Assembly (NCBI RefSeq): GCF_002210225.1
Contig: NZ_MWUJ01000010.1
Location: 92,966-156,965, forward strand
DNA from: Geofilum rhodophaeum
GTDB lineage: Bacteria; Bacteroidota; Bacteroidia; Bacteroidales; Marinilabiliaceae
DNA: 64,000 nt
Direction of reading: 5' to 3'
The notes beneath the pieces are model-generated. The model searched no databases and was not told the DNA's origin. It saw nothing but the letters and a program-made list of their open reading frames with translations. Of the stretch, positions 17,964 to 27,434 are shown piece by piece. Within the stretch, counting starts at the first letter, position 1. Each line of letters begins with the position of its first letter. The position numbers and the translations under genes are program-made.

Positions 17964-19526
17964 ATGAAATTATTTAAGGATAGCTTTGCCTGGATAGGAT
18001 TTCTGCTGGTCACCCTGTTTTTGGGAACCGGATGTGAAGACAAATGGGACGAGCACTATACGGGAAGCGCTAATGAGTCTGTTGCTTATGCCAGTATTTG
18101 GACTTATTTGGAAGCGGACGCTGAGCTCAGTACTTTTACCTCTTTAGTAAAGGAGGCTGGCTACGACACCCTCTTGGGAGCTTCTCAGACCTACACTGTA
18201 TGGGCTCCGCTTAACACTGCTTTGGCCGATCTTGAGCTGGAAGGGCCGCTGGCAGTTCGAAATTTTGTAGAAAATCATATTACCAGGGGCAGTTTTCCCT
18301 ACAGTTTGTTTGTGGCCGATCGCCTTGTTCCACTGATGAACGGAAAGCGAGTGTTTTTGCACGGTGATGGAGAGCAGTTATTGTACAACGACGTGTCTTT
18401 TGAGAGCAATAACATCAGAGCAGGTAACGGCTTGGTTCATCGGCTTGATGGTTATGTCCCTTATACTGCAAATCTTTGGGAATTTCTAACCACAGGAAAT
18501 GAGTTTGATTCATTGCAGACTTATATCAATTCTCTAACTGAGATGGTTTTTGATCCTGAGCAAAGTGTACAGGTTGGCTTTAATGAGGAGGGCAATGCCG
18601 TATACGACTCTGTTTTTGTTATGAGCAATTCATTTCTGAATACACGTGGTTTTTTAAATTCGGAGGACAGTATTTACAGTGTTCTGCTTTTGTCGGATGA
18701 GGCTTGGACGGAGGCTTATGCACAAATTCGTCCCAGGTACAATTTCCCTTCAGCCCGCGGTGGTCTTCAGCGTTCTGAGGAATTGTCGCGTCAGGCTATG
18801 GTTGATCATTTGGTTTTGCGAACCGACGGGAGGGATGTCTCCGGATTGGATTCTGTTGTTAGTACGGCTGATGAGATTTTTTACAATCCGGGATATTTGT
18901 TTGCGGGAGCTGAGCTTGTCGACTTAAGTAACGGACGCGGATTCAGAACATCCCATTATCCTTTTGTGGATACCCTGACTTGGTTACAGCCAATTGAACT
19001 GGAAGCCGAGGAGCCCAGCGGCCGAAGTTTTACCAATTTCTTTTATTCAGTGCGGTCGGGAAGGAGTGTAGAGGAAGAAGTCTCCGGAAGTTTTCTTGTT
19101 CTGGAATCGTCGTTGCCAGGTAATAGTCCCAAATCCAGTGTGACTTTTACCTTGCCTGATATTTTGGCGGGTAAGTATAGGTTGTATGTAGAGTTTTTGC
19201 CCACAACCATTAATGATCCAAATAAGCAACTGCCTTCGAAGGCAAGTTTTATGATAACGCATTTGAATACCGATGCTGGTGGTTCGCGACGTGTTCGTGT
19301 CAGTGGTCCTTTGGAAACCAATCCTGCTTCGAAAACGAAGTTGTTTGTAACTGAGTTGGATTTGCCATATGCCAATATTCAATCCGATGAGCATAGTGCC
19401 CCGGCCATGACCATTCAAATAACAAACGAGACAAAGTTGGAGGAGGAAACAGCCGGAGCATATACTCGTTCGATGCGAATAGATAGAATAGTATTGGAAC
19501 CCGTTGTTGAATCCTTTGTAGAATAA
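17964..19526 (+). CDS. FAS1-domain lipoprotein, paralogous to preceding gene
   Basis: The ATG at 17964 precedes a clean lipoprotein signal (MKLFKDSFAWIGFLL… LGTGC followed by EDKWDEHY); the frame extends upstream only through a TTG. The 520-residue protein has a FAS1 domain with 'TYTVWAPLNTALADL' and 'NGLVHRLDGYVPY', then a second, more degenerate one. Its C-terminal beta-rich module ('GKYRLYVEFLPTT… SMRIDRIVLEPV') matches in layout the C-terminal module of the preceding lipoprotein, which suggests a duplication. It lies 44 bases after the previous stop and 17 bases before the second susC, so it belongs to the same operon. The likely role is surface glycan binding. Confidence 0.8.
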   Translation: MKLFKDSFAWIGFLLVTLFLGTGCEDKWDEHYTGSANESVAYASIWTYLEADAELSTFTSLVKEAGYDTLLGASQTYTVWAPLNTALADLELEGPLAVRNFVENHITRGSFPYSLFVADRLVPLMNGKRVFLHGDGEQLLYNDVSFESNNIRAGNGLVHRLDGYVPYTANLWEFLTTGNEFDSLQTYINSLTEMVFDPEQSVQVGFNEEGNAVYDSVFVMSNSFLNTRGFLNSEDSIYSVLLLSDEAWTEAYAQIRPRYNFPSARGGLQRSEELSRQAMVDHLVLRTDGRDVSGLDSVVSTADEIFYNPGYLFAGAELVDLSNGRGFRTSHYPFVDTLTWLQPIELEAEEPSGRSFTNFFYSVRSGRSVEEEVSGSFLVLESSLPGNSPKSSVTFTLPDILAGKYRLYVEFLPTTINDPNKQLPSKASFMITHLNTDAGGSRRVRVSGPLETNPASKTKLFVTELDLPYANIQSDEHSAPAMTIQITNETKLEEETAGAYTRSMRIDRIVLEPVVESFVE

Positions 19527-19543
19527 GCAATAAATCATATACG

Positions 19544-22500
19544 ATGATAAGGAATAGAATAAGCAATAGAAGCAGGGGCCGGATTTTTAAGCATTCGGGT
19601 TTGCATGTCTTTTTGTGGATTTTCTGTCTGAGTGTCCTTTACGGCTCTTTGGAATTAAGCGCCCAGGCACCAGCAGCGGATTCGTTAGGTTATACAGTTG
19701 TAATAAAGGTGGTAGATGCAAATAGTGGAGAACCCGTGGAGGCTGCACAGGCCAAAACGCTGCTGTTTGAAGCTGCCGGGACCAGTGATCAGGACGGTGT
19801 AATGTCGATTGTTGCCACAGTGCCTTATGATGTTGTGGAGGTTCGAGCTTTTGGTTACAATCGTGTGGAGGTTCCTTTGCAAGGGCGTTCCGAGGTTTTT
19901 GTAGAACTGTATCCTGATTTTTTTAGTGCTCAGGTTGGGGAAGAAGAGGGTTTGTTGGCTAATTTTCGTAAGAGTCAGAATCCCGCGTCGTCGGTGAAAT
20001 TGGATGCATTTAAGCATGGCGCTTACCTTTCAGCCGATGAGTTTATTCATGGGTACGCCGGTGGTGAAGTACGCTCCCTCCGTCGGTCCGGTGTCAGCGG
20101 CTTGGGAAGTGCTATGTTTTTGCGTGGATATAACTCCATTCATCGCAATAGTCAGCCACTTATTCTTGTAGATGGGGTGCCCATTAATAGTGCCTATGAT
20201 GAAGTGTCTTTACATAAAGGATATTTTGGGAATCGCCTGGCCGACTTGAGTGCTTACGATATTGAAAGTATTAATGTAATAAAAGAAGGGTCTCCTATTT
20301 ATGGAGGTAAGGGGGCCAACGGCATTATTGACATTCGTACCAAACGGGGCAAAAGTATGGTTACCAAAATTGAAGTAAATGCTTTTGCCGGCATCAGCGA
20401 AGTGGGTGGACGCGAGATTCCTGTAATGGATGGGGATGCCTATCGGATTTATGTCTCTGACCAATTGGTTTCTGCTGGCCGTGATCCATCTGACCTTGCG
20501 GAGTTAGCTTTTCTAAATGATGATCCCGGCAATCTGGAATACCGTCGTTATCATAATGCAACCGATTGGAACGATGAAGTATATCGGAGTGGTTTTATTC
20601 AAAGTTACAACATTAACGTGGATGGTGGTGATGAGCAAGCTTTTTACGCATTTTCGCTTGGTTATACCGGTGAAGATGGCGTGGTGCGTAACACCGATAT
20701 GCAGCGCTTGAATACTCGTTTTAATGCCGATATTAACTTGAGAGATGGCCTGGATCTTGCTATGAATGTTGCCTTTACTACGGTTGACCGGAATTTACTG
20801 GATGATGGAGTTGCCGAGTCTTCCTCGCCTTCCTATCTGGCTTCCATAAAGGCGCCCTTTTTAAATCCCTATACTTACACGCTGGGGGGGACAGAGACCT
20901 CGGTTTTGGAAGATTATGACTTGTTCGGAATAAGCAATCCCAATGCCCTTATCGAGTTGGCGCTGAATACCAATAAGCATTATCGTTTTAACGTAGGTGT
21001 TGAGCCCAAAGCCCGTTTGAGCGAGCATTTCGTTTTAAGTAATTATTTCGATTACAGTCTCGATAAAAGTAAGGAAACTTATTACAGTCCGGTAAAAGGT
21101 GTAGCCCCCATTTTGTTTCCAGGTAACGACGACTATTCTGAGAATTTTTTTCGCGGACAGGTTATCCGTAATGTCGGATTGTACAATGACGCCAGATTAC
21201 AATTTAATGATGTAGTTAATGGGGAGCATATCTTGGCGGGACGAATGGGGGTGCGGTATCTAATGAACAATTACCGTGTTGAATATGGCGAAGGCCACAA
21301 CTCCAAAACCGATCAGGTTCGGAATCTGATTAATGAGTTAGAATATCGGCGTGTAAAGGGAGATAATGCCGATAGTCGATATTTGTCGGGATATTTCACG
21401 TTTGATTATAATTATGCCAACCGTTACTTCGTTTCCTTATCGGCCGCTGCCGATGCTTCTTCCCGCTATGGTGCAGACACCGAGGGTGCTTTCGATTTTT
21501 TAGGTAGTAGTTGGGGTGTTTTTCCTGGTGTAAATGCAGCTTGGGTGGCGTCTTCGGAATCTTTTTTTCCTAAAAGCAAGCTTCTTAATCAGTTGAAAGT
21601 AAGGGCTGGGTACAACATCACAGGTAATGACGATCTGGATCCTTACGCGAGTTTTACTTATTTGGTTTCTCAACGATACATGGATCGTGGCAATGGCTTG
21701 GTTTTGGGTGGAATTGGTAACAGCGGTCTGAAATGGGAAAGAACTGCCAGCAGTAATGTTGGCTTGGATTTGAGCTTGTTTAACAACCGATTAACCATGA
21801 GTGCCGATTGGTACAATAAGGCTACTGATGATTTGTTGGTGTTGAAAGAATATCCTCAGGTTTTAGGCAAGGGTCATTATTGGGTCAATGATGGCAGTTT
21901 GTCGAATACCGGGGCAGAAGTAGCCCTTAATCTGAAGGTGCTTAATCTAACGCGTCTTTGGTGGGAAGTCGGTGCCAGCGTAGGGCACTATAAGAACGAG
22001 ATTGTCGGCTTACCTAATGGTCGTTTTACTACCTCCTTGCTTGGTGCTGAATTACTTAGTGAAGAGGGGTCTGCAGCTGGTGTTTTCTATGGTTACAAGT
22101 CTCTGGGCGTAATTCAGAATGATGCTGCTCTAATTCAGCAGCCATTAAAAACGCCACATGTTACCACCGGGGAAGATGTTTTCTTTTTGCCTGGAGATGT
22201 GCTTTTCGAGGATCTTGATGAGAATAATGTTATTGATGAAGCTGATCGCCAGATTATTGGAGATCCTAATCCTGATTTTTTTGGAAGCTTTAATACTTTG
22301 CTTGGCTACGGTAATTTTACCCTGGAAGCATTGTTTAACTTCTCCTACGGCAATGATATTTATAACCATCATCGCCGAAGTCTCGAAAGTGGCAACGATT
22401 TTCGAAACCAGTCCGAAGCTCTGCTGTACCGTTGGAAGTCTGAAGGTCAGCAGACCACACAGCCTCGTGCAGTTTTTGGAGATCCTGCTGGAAACGCTCG

Positions 22501-22759
22501 TTTCTCGGACCGCTGGATTGAAGATGGTTCATTTCTTCGTTTAAAGACCATTACTCTTAGTTACAGGGTGCCAGTTAAAACCCAGATGCTTGAATCTTTT
22601 GATGTTTGGATTTCTGGAAACAATTTATGGACCCTTACCGATTACCTTGGTCGTGATCCGGAGGTAAGTGCCGGGAATGGAGTTTTGTATCAAGGAATTG
22701 ATACCGGCTTGTTGCCAGGTAACCGGGGTATTGTAGGTGGCATTAAGCTTAATTTGTAA
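19544..22759 (+). CDS. SusC/RagA-family transporter, second copy, atypical N-terminus
   Basis: A 1071-residue SusC-type protein with a signal peptide (…LYGSLELSAQ), a carboxypeptidase-like domain ('IKVVDANSGEPVEAAQAKT'), a plug with 'FLRGYNSIHRNSQPLILVDG' and 'INVIKEGSPIYGGKGANGI', and a barrel ending in 'GIVGGIKLNL'. It differs from the first copy: between the regulatory domain and the plug I see 'FSAQVGEEEGLLANFRKSQN' instead of a recognisable VDEVVV-type TonB box, and the SusC signature has KEGSPIYG where the usual string is KDASAAAIYG. The plug and barrel appear complete, so it is probably functional. Its SusD partner begins 71 bases downstream. Confidence 0.92.
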   Translation: MIRNRISNRSRGRIFKHSGLHVFLWIFCLSVLYGSLELSAQAPAADSLGYTVVIKVVDANSGEPVEAAQAKTLLFEAAGTSDQDGVMSIVATVPYDVVEVRAFGYNRVEVPLQGRSEVFVELYPDFFSAQVGEEEGLLANFRKSQNPASSVKLDAFKHGAYLSADEFIHGYAGGEVRSLRRSGVSGLGSAMFLRGYNSIHRNSQPLILVDGVPINSAYDEVSLHKGYFGNRLADLSAYDIESINVIKEGSPIYGGKGANGIIDIRTKRGKSMVTKIEVNAFAGISEVGGREIPVMDGDAYRIYVSDQLVSAGRDPSDLAELAFLNDDPGNLEYRRYHNATDWNDEVYRSGFIQSYNINVDGGDEQAFYAFSLGYTGEDGVVRNTDMQRLNTRFNADINLRDGLDLAMNVAFTTVDRNLLDDGVAESSSPSYLASIKAPFLNPYTYTLGGTETSVLEDYDLFGISNPNALIELALNTNKHYRFNVGVEPKARLSEHFVLSNYFDYSLDKSKETYYSPVKGVAPILFPGNDDYSENFFRGQVIRNVGLYNDARLQFNDVVNGEHILAGRMGVRYLMNNYRVEYGEGHNSKTDQVRNLINELEYRRVKGDNADSRYLSGYFTFDYNYANRYFVSLSAAADASSRYGADTEGAFDFLGSSWGVFPGVNAAWVASSESFFPKSKLLNQLKVRAGYNITGNDDLDPYASFTYLVSQRYMDRGNGLVLGGIGNSGLKWERTASSNVGLDLSLFNNRLTMSADWYNKATDDLLVLKEYPQVLGKGHYWVNDGSLSNTGAEVALNLKVLNLTRLWWEVGASVGHYKNEIVGLPNGRFTTSLLGAELLSEEGSAAGVFYGYKSLGVIQNDAALIQQPLKTPHVTTGEDVFFLPGDVLFEDLDENNVIDEADRQIIGDPNPDFFGSFNTLLGYGNFTLEALFNFSYGNDIYNHHRRSLESGNDFRNQSEALLYRWKSEGQQTTQPRAVFGDPAGNARFSDRWIEDGSFLRLKTITLSYRVPVKTQMLESFDVWISGNNLWTLTDYLGRDPEVSAGNGVLYQGIDTGLLPGNRGIVGGIKLNL

Positions 22760-22830
22760 ATGCCACTTTTGAGGTTTTAACCTCGGTAAGTATGGTCTTT
22801 TGTGCTTGTAGAATTTAAAAAAATGAGAAC

Positions 22831-24480
22831 ATGAAGTGGTTAAATAGAGTGTTTGTTCTTTTTGGAGTGCTTGGCTTAATGCTGAGCTCCTGCGAGGATA
22901 TGTTGGAGGCGGATTACAACGGAGTAATTGCCGAAGAGGATTACCATCTCAACTCTCCCAACGACAGTATATACTCCATGTTGGGTATTGTAAAGGCTTT
23001 GGAAGCCCTTGGAGAGCGTTATGTTGTTCTGGGAGAAGTCAGGGGAGAGCTTTTGGAGCTGACGCCTAATGCCTCTGAAGATATTCGTCAAATTTCGAAT
23101 TTTGAGCCTGCCCCAGATAATCGGTATGCCGATGTTCGTGATTATTACGCGGTTATAAATCGTTGTAATTTGTTTGTTGAGCGTTTGGATACGTCCATTG
23201 TGGCCCAGGGACAGAAGGTTATGCAAAAAGAGTTTGCTGCAGCAAAAGCCATCCGAGCGTGGACTTATTTGCAATTACTTTTAAATCATGGTGAGGCGCA
23301 TTATTATGAAAATGCCTTAGTTAGTGTGCTTGATGCTGAGGAGGTTGAGTCTAAATCGCGGATGAATCTGGAAGAGGTCCTTCCGCTTTTGATTGCTGAT
23401 TTGGAAACGGTACGTGATATACCATTGCCAGGAAGTTTGGAACTGGGTGAAGATGTTGTTGATTCGCGTAAATTGTTGTTGCCGGTTCGCTTTGTTTTAG
23501 GTGATTTGTACTTGTACAACGGGGACTATGAAAAAGCTGCGCAGGCTTATTACGATTTGATGTACAATGATTTTTTATTGTTGACAGATGAATATCGGCT
23601 GCAATTGGAGGTGGTTGATTTGGCTTTTACCGACTATTTTTCCAGTTCCTGGAACCAGGCCTTCCGTCCCATTAACAACGAGACCGAATTGGTAAGTTTT
23701 ATTGCCGGATCGGTAGCCTACGGGAGCAGTAATGGTTTGGACAGCTTATTTCGATTGGATTACGAATTGAAGCCCAGCGAAGTCGCACTGGATTATTGGG
23801 ACACGCAAACCTATTACCACTCACAAGCGCTTAGTCGCCAGGGTGATCTCCGTCGTTATGGCAGTTTTTCGGTAAATACTTTTTACTTGGGGTCCTTAGC
23901 CAATTCCGAAACTCGCTGGGTAAACCGAAAGTACACGCAAACAGAAAATACCTGGGCCGTTCCGATCTATCGGGTGGGACTCTTGTATTTGCGTTACGCC
24001 GAAGCGGTCAACCGTGCCGGTAAACCCAACCTTGCTTTTGCAGTTTTAAAAAATGGGGTGAGTGCTGCAGAACTCAATAACAACAGCATTATTCCTGAAC
24101 AGGAAAAAATACCCTTAGCCCCGTATATGGATTTTACCCGTGATCGTTTCAATGTTTTTTCGGCGACCTCTGAAATCAATACACGGGGGGTACATTCGCG
24201 CGGTTCGGGTAATGTGCATAATATTGTTTCGTATGTTATTGCATCGGAGCCTGACTGGACGCTCCAGGATTCCATTTTGTATGTAGAAGATTTGATTGTT
24301 ACCGAGCTGGCTTTGGAAACTGCTTTTGAAGGAAACCGCTTTCATGATTTGATGCGTGTAGCCAAGCGGCGTAATGATCCGGCTTATCTGGCATCAAAAG
24401 TGGCCAGTAGAGCTGGGGCGGAGAGCCTGAGGTTGCAGGGATTACTGATGGATGAGAAAAATTGGTATTTGCCCTACTAG
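22831..24480 (+). CDS. SusD/RagB-family lipoprotein, second copy
   Basis: A 549-residue lipoprotein with lipobox 'LMLSSC' followed by EDMLEAD. A SusD-like TPR region ('KAIRAWTYLQLLLNHGEAHYYENALVS') and a C-terminal SusD segment ('DLIVTELALETAFEGNRFHDLMRVAKRRNDP') are visible. It is more divergent than the first copy but keeps the family length and layout. It pairs with the SusC just upstream and closes the plus-strand run before a terminator. Confidence 0.88.
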   Translation: MKWLNRVFVLFGVLGLMLSSCEDMLEADYNGVIAEEDYHLNSPNDSIYSMLGIVKALEALGERYVVLGEVRGELLELTPNASEDIRQISNFEPAPDNRYADVRDYYAVINRCNLFVERLDTSIVAQGQKVMQKEFAAAKAIRAWTYLQLLLNHGEAHYYENALVSVLDAEEVESKSRMNLEEVLPLLIADLETVRDIPLPGSLELGEDVVDSRKLLLPVRFVLGDLYLYNGDYEKAAQAYYDLMYNDFLLLTDEYRLQLEVVDLAFTDYFSSSWNQAFRPINNETELVSFIAGSVAYGSSNGLDSLFRLDYELKPSEVALDYWDTQTYYHSQALSRQGDLRRYGSFSVNTFYLGSLANSETRWVNRKYTQTENTWAVPIYRVGLLYLRYAEAVNRAGKPNLAFAVLKNGVSAAELNNNSIIPEQEKIPLAPYMDFTRDRFNVFSATSEINTRGVHSRGSGNVHNIVSYVIASEPDWTLQDSILYVEDLIVTELALETAFEGNRFHDLMRVAKRRNDPAYLASKVASRAGAESLRLQGLLMDEKNWYLPY

Positions 24481-24509
24481 AATATGATTATTGCGGATCT
24501 AAGATTTAA

Positions 24510-24537
24510 AGCTGTCTCTTTTGAGGCAGCTTTTTTT
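24510..24537 (+). terminator. Terminator of the SusCD operon
   Basis: The stem AGCTGTCTC/GAGGCAGCT (one G-U pair) around TTTT is followed by a run of seven T. It begins 30 bases after the stop of the second susD. Confidence 0.88.
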
Positions 24538-24575
24538 GGTGTGCAGTGCAGCCAGATGGCCTTTGTTCAATAAAC

Positions 24576-24609
24576 AAACAGGGAGAAAGTGCGATCTTTC
24601 TCCCTGTTT
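24576..24609. terminator. Bidirectional hairpin between convergent genes
   Basis: A perfect 14-bp stem AAACAGGGAGAAAG/CTTTCTCCCTGTTT encloses TGCGAT. It lies between the susD end and the stop of the convergent GH51 gene at 24643, and could stop transcription from either side. Confidence 0.8.
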
Positions 24610-24642
24610 TCTTTGACAGTTTCTATTGCTTTTTGAAGCTGT

Positions 24643-27393
24643 TTAATAAAAGCTTACTTTCCCTTGATGTAGTTCGTTAGCTGTGGATATTTGCACCAGA
24701 TACACGCCTTTGGGTAGTTTGTAGTCCGGAATGTGAATGGTGCGACTTTGCTGATTGGTTAAACTGTAATGGACCTTTCCGTTCAAGTCAATCAGTTTTA
24801 GGTCAAAAGGTGTCTTGGGCTCGTCCTCACCATTAAATCCAACGGCAAAAGTACCTTTTGTTGGGTTGGGGGTAATGAAAATGGTACTGGTGTTGTTGTC
24901 TTGCTCTGAAATTGGTGAAAAATTACCTGTGGTTCCTGTTTTCTGCACTCTTATTACCTGAAAGGAATGGGCCGGAATGAGATGAGTAAATGTGCTGCCG
25001 GGTAGGGTGACTTCGCTTTCAACCGGAACAATGACTTGTGCATTGCTGATGGAGTTTCGCTGGTCGGGTTGCCCTTGAAGGGAAATGATTCGAGCCTGCG
25101 GAGAAATACTAACTCCTTCGAGTTGAATTTCTGTGTCGAGGTCATTGTTGGTTGGATTTACCAATTTCAAGATAATGTCGTTTGAGGCCGTGTCATAAAT
25201 GGAGGAGACGTAAACCAGATTGGTGTTCGCACTCACCTCAAAAATGAGTTCATCGTTAATAAAGCATTGGGCCGATCCGGAGTTGACAGCTATTGTTATT
25301 TCGTACCATTGATTGCTCTGAATGGAGCCACTGCGTGCCTGAATCAGACTTTTGGCACTCCCCTGTATTTTTTCCACCGCATGCTGGGTGTTGTTCCATC
25401 CGGCAATATTGAACCAATAATAGTCGCCTCCGTTGAGCGCAAAGGGGATGAGAAAGCCTTCACTTCCTCCTGTTTTTCGCGCTTTTAGTTTTATGGTATA
25501 ATTGTCTTCGGTGATGGGTAGGTTGAATAGACTGAGTGCCGGTTCGGCAGCCGAGCTTTGGATCAGAGAATTGTTGCTTACTGAAAAGGAGCCTGCTTGG
25601 GTTGTCCAGTTGTCCGTGTTGTCGAAGTTGTCCTGGTATAGCGTTCCGTCGGTTGTGCTGATGGTCAGGTCTGCAAATTCTGCCTGTGTATTCCAGGTGC
25701 CAACCCCTGTTTGTCCCTTCATCTGCTGAAAATTATTGAGCAGTCCCTCTTCATAGCTTATAACGGAGGGGTAGTACTCATCCCCATTATGCACACCATA
25801 AAGTTGCTGTACATAGTAATTGGCAGTTTTAACCGTTTGATTGTTGTTAAAGCGTATCAGGTCGGGGTGCCATTGTTGGTGGTTTACATTACTCAGAAGT
25901 GGCGCGTAACAGGTGAATTCGATGATGTCGCTGTTGCGTTCTACGCCTGTTAGGTAAGCTGCTTCTGCCAGTGCGTTATACAGGCGATCATCCCGAGAGG
26001 CATATTCTCCAATGAAAACCGTAGGGCCTTCCCGGTCGAAATTGTCGTACCGATGGGTGTTTTCAAAGAACCATTCGGGGTCGTTGTAATAATGTTCATC
26101 TACGGCGTCCAGATGGTTCTCCCGACTGAATTCCCAAAGTGAGTGATAGTGACTCCCTGTGTCATCGGTTCCGGAGGTGCCAATAATTTCTATTTCCGGA
26201 TGGTATTTCCGGATAGAATCAGTTATCATCATAAATCGTTCTCTGAACTCAGGGATGTCGTCTTCTTCATTGCCCAGGCAAATGTATTCCATGTTGAAGG
26301 GTTCGGGATGTCCCATTTGAGCGCGTACCGCACCCCATTCTGAATCTGCCGGACCATTGGCGAATTCGATGAGGTCCAATGCATCGTCCACCCACATTTG
26401 CATTTCGCTGAGTGGAGCAACTTCGCGACCTCTGAATTGACACGATACGCCCACAGGGACAACCGGAAGAGGAATGGCATTGATGTCTTCACAAAACAGG
26501 AAATATTCGTAGAAGCCCAGTCCGTAAGTTTGGTGATAACCCCAAAGATTCCAGTTGGGTTTGCGTTCAGCGACATCACCAACCGTGTGTTTCCATCGGT
26601 AGGCATTGTCGAGTCCCCTTCCATGTGAAATGCAACCGCCCGGAAAACGCAGAAAGGTTGGATTAAGGTCGGCTATGGCTTGTGCAAGGTCTTTGCGTAA
26701 GCCGTTTTGTCGGTTGTTGAAGGTTTCCTGAGGGAAAAGCGAAACCATGTCAGCATAGATTGTTCCCGTTGCTGTGGGGGAAAGTTGCAAGGCCGCATTT
26801 GTGAGGGAAAAGCCACTGTAAAATGTTAACTCATACTTCTGCCATTCTTCGCTGAGCTTGTGAATGGTGTCGCTGTGTAGAACGATATTGGTAGGACTGA
26901 CCAATTGAACGGCCACAGCTCCGTTGAAATTATTGTCTCTCTTAAGATAGATGGAGAAATCGTAGCGCTTTCCTTTATCAAGGGTAATGCCATCGAAGCC
27001 GGTGTTGCGTACTCCTGCTTTGAGGTTGGGTTGATTGACTTCAACTTTTAAATACTTTGTGTTATTGCTGTTTAGGGGCGAAGTGTTTTCTACACTAATG
27101 TTGATGTCTGAATCTCCGTTGATCGCCACGCTCCAGGCATCAAGTGGCTGCATGTCGGTGTAGTTCGCCACAGGGTAGTACTCAAAGGAACGATTTTGTA
27201 TGAGTTCGGCATAGAGCCCTCCGTCAGCCCCATAATTTATGTCTTCGAAAAAGGCCCCCATGAGGGTCGGGCTCATAGCAACGGGTGACTGGGTGAAGTC
27301 GGTTTTTATGCTTATCTGAGCACCTGCTTTGCTCCCCCAAAGTAGTATAAGCACTAAAGTCAAATAGGTCTTCAATCTTGTCATAGCTTTCAT
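24643..27393 (-). CDS. GH51 alpha-L-arabinofuranosidase with LamG-like insert and T9SS domain
   Basis: A 916-residue secreted enzyme with a signal peptide ending at KAGAQ. The GH51 fold is recognised from 'LMGAFFEDINYGADGGLYAELIQNRSFE'-type sequence, 'FLRFPGGCISHG', 'CLGNEED' (E376, acid/base) and 'FIGEYASRD' (E463, nucleophile). A carbohydrate-binding-like module (about residues 125-225) precedes the barrel proper, as in two-domain bacterial GH51 enzymes. After the arabinofuranosidase C-terminal region there is a concanavalin-like module ('YQDNFDNTDNWTTQAGSFSV', about 600-720) and a T9SS sorting domain ('ITPNPTKGTFAVGF… GKVSFY'). The family releases terminal arabinofuranose from arabinan, arabinoxylan or arabinogalactan. 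It lies 41 bases downstream of the BNR-4 gene and is probably co-transcribed with it. Confidence 0.9.
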   Translation of the reverse strand: MKAMTRLKTYLTLVLILLWGSKAGAQISIKTDFTQSPVAMSPTLMGAFFEDINYGADGGLYAELIQNRSFEYYPVANYTDMQPLDAWSVAINGDSDINISVENTSPLNSNNTKYLKVEVNQPNLKAGVRNTGFDGITLDKGKRYDFSIYLKRDNNFNGAVAVQLVSPTNIVLHSDTIHKLSEEWQKYELTFYSGFSLTNAALQLSPTATGTIYADMVSLFPQETFNNRQNGLRKDLAQAIADLNPTFLRFPGGCISHGRGLDNAYRWKHTVGDVAERKPNWNLWGYHQTYGLGFYEYFLFCEDINAIPLPVVPVGVSCQFRGREVAPLSEMQMWVDDALDLIEFANGPADSEWGAVRAQMGHPEPFNMEYICLGNEEDDIPEFRERFMMITDSIRKYHPEIEIIGTSGTDDTGSHYHSLWEFSRENHLDAVDEHYYNDPEWFFENTHRYDNFDREGPTVFIGEYASRDDRLYNALAEAAYLTGVERNSDIIEFTCYAPLLSNVNHQQWHPDLIRFNNNQTVKTANYYVQQLYGVHNGDEYYPSVISYEEGLLNNFQQMKGQTGVGTWNTQAEFADLTISTTDGTLYQDNFDNTDNWTTQAGSFSVSNNSLIQSSAAEPALSLFNLPITEDNYTIKLKARKTGGSEGFLIPFALNGGDYYWFNIAGWNNTQHAVEKIQGSAKSLIQARSGSIQSNQWYEITIAVNSGSAQCFINDELIFEVSANTNLVYVSSIYDTASNDIILKLVNPTNNDLDTEIQLEGVSISPQARIISLQGQPDQRNSISNAQVIVPVESEVTLPGSTFTHLIPAHSFQVIRVQKTGTTGNFSPISEQDNNTSTIFITPNPTKGTFAVGFNGEDEPKTPFDLKLIDLNGKVHYSLTNQQSRTIHIPDYKLPKGVYLVQISTANELHQGKVSFY

Positions 27394-27434
27394 TTTAAAT
27401 GTTTGCGCTTACCAGGCTGAATTTAGTTCTCAAG

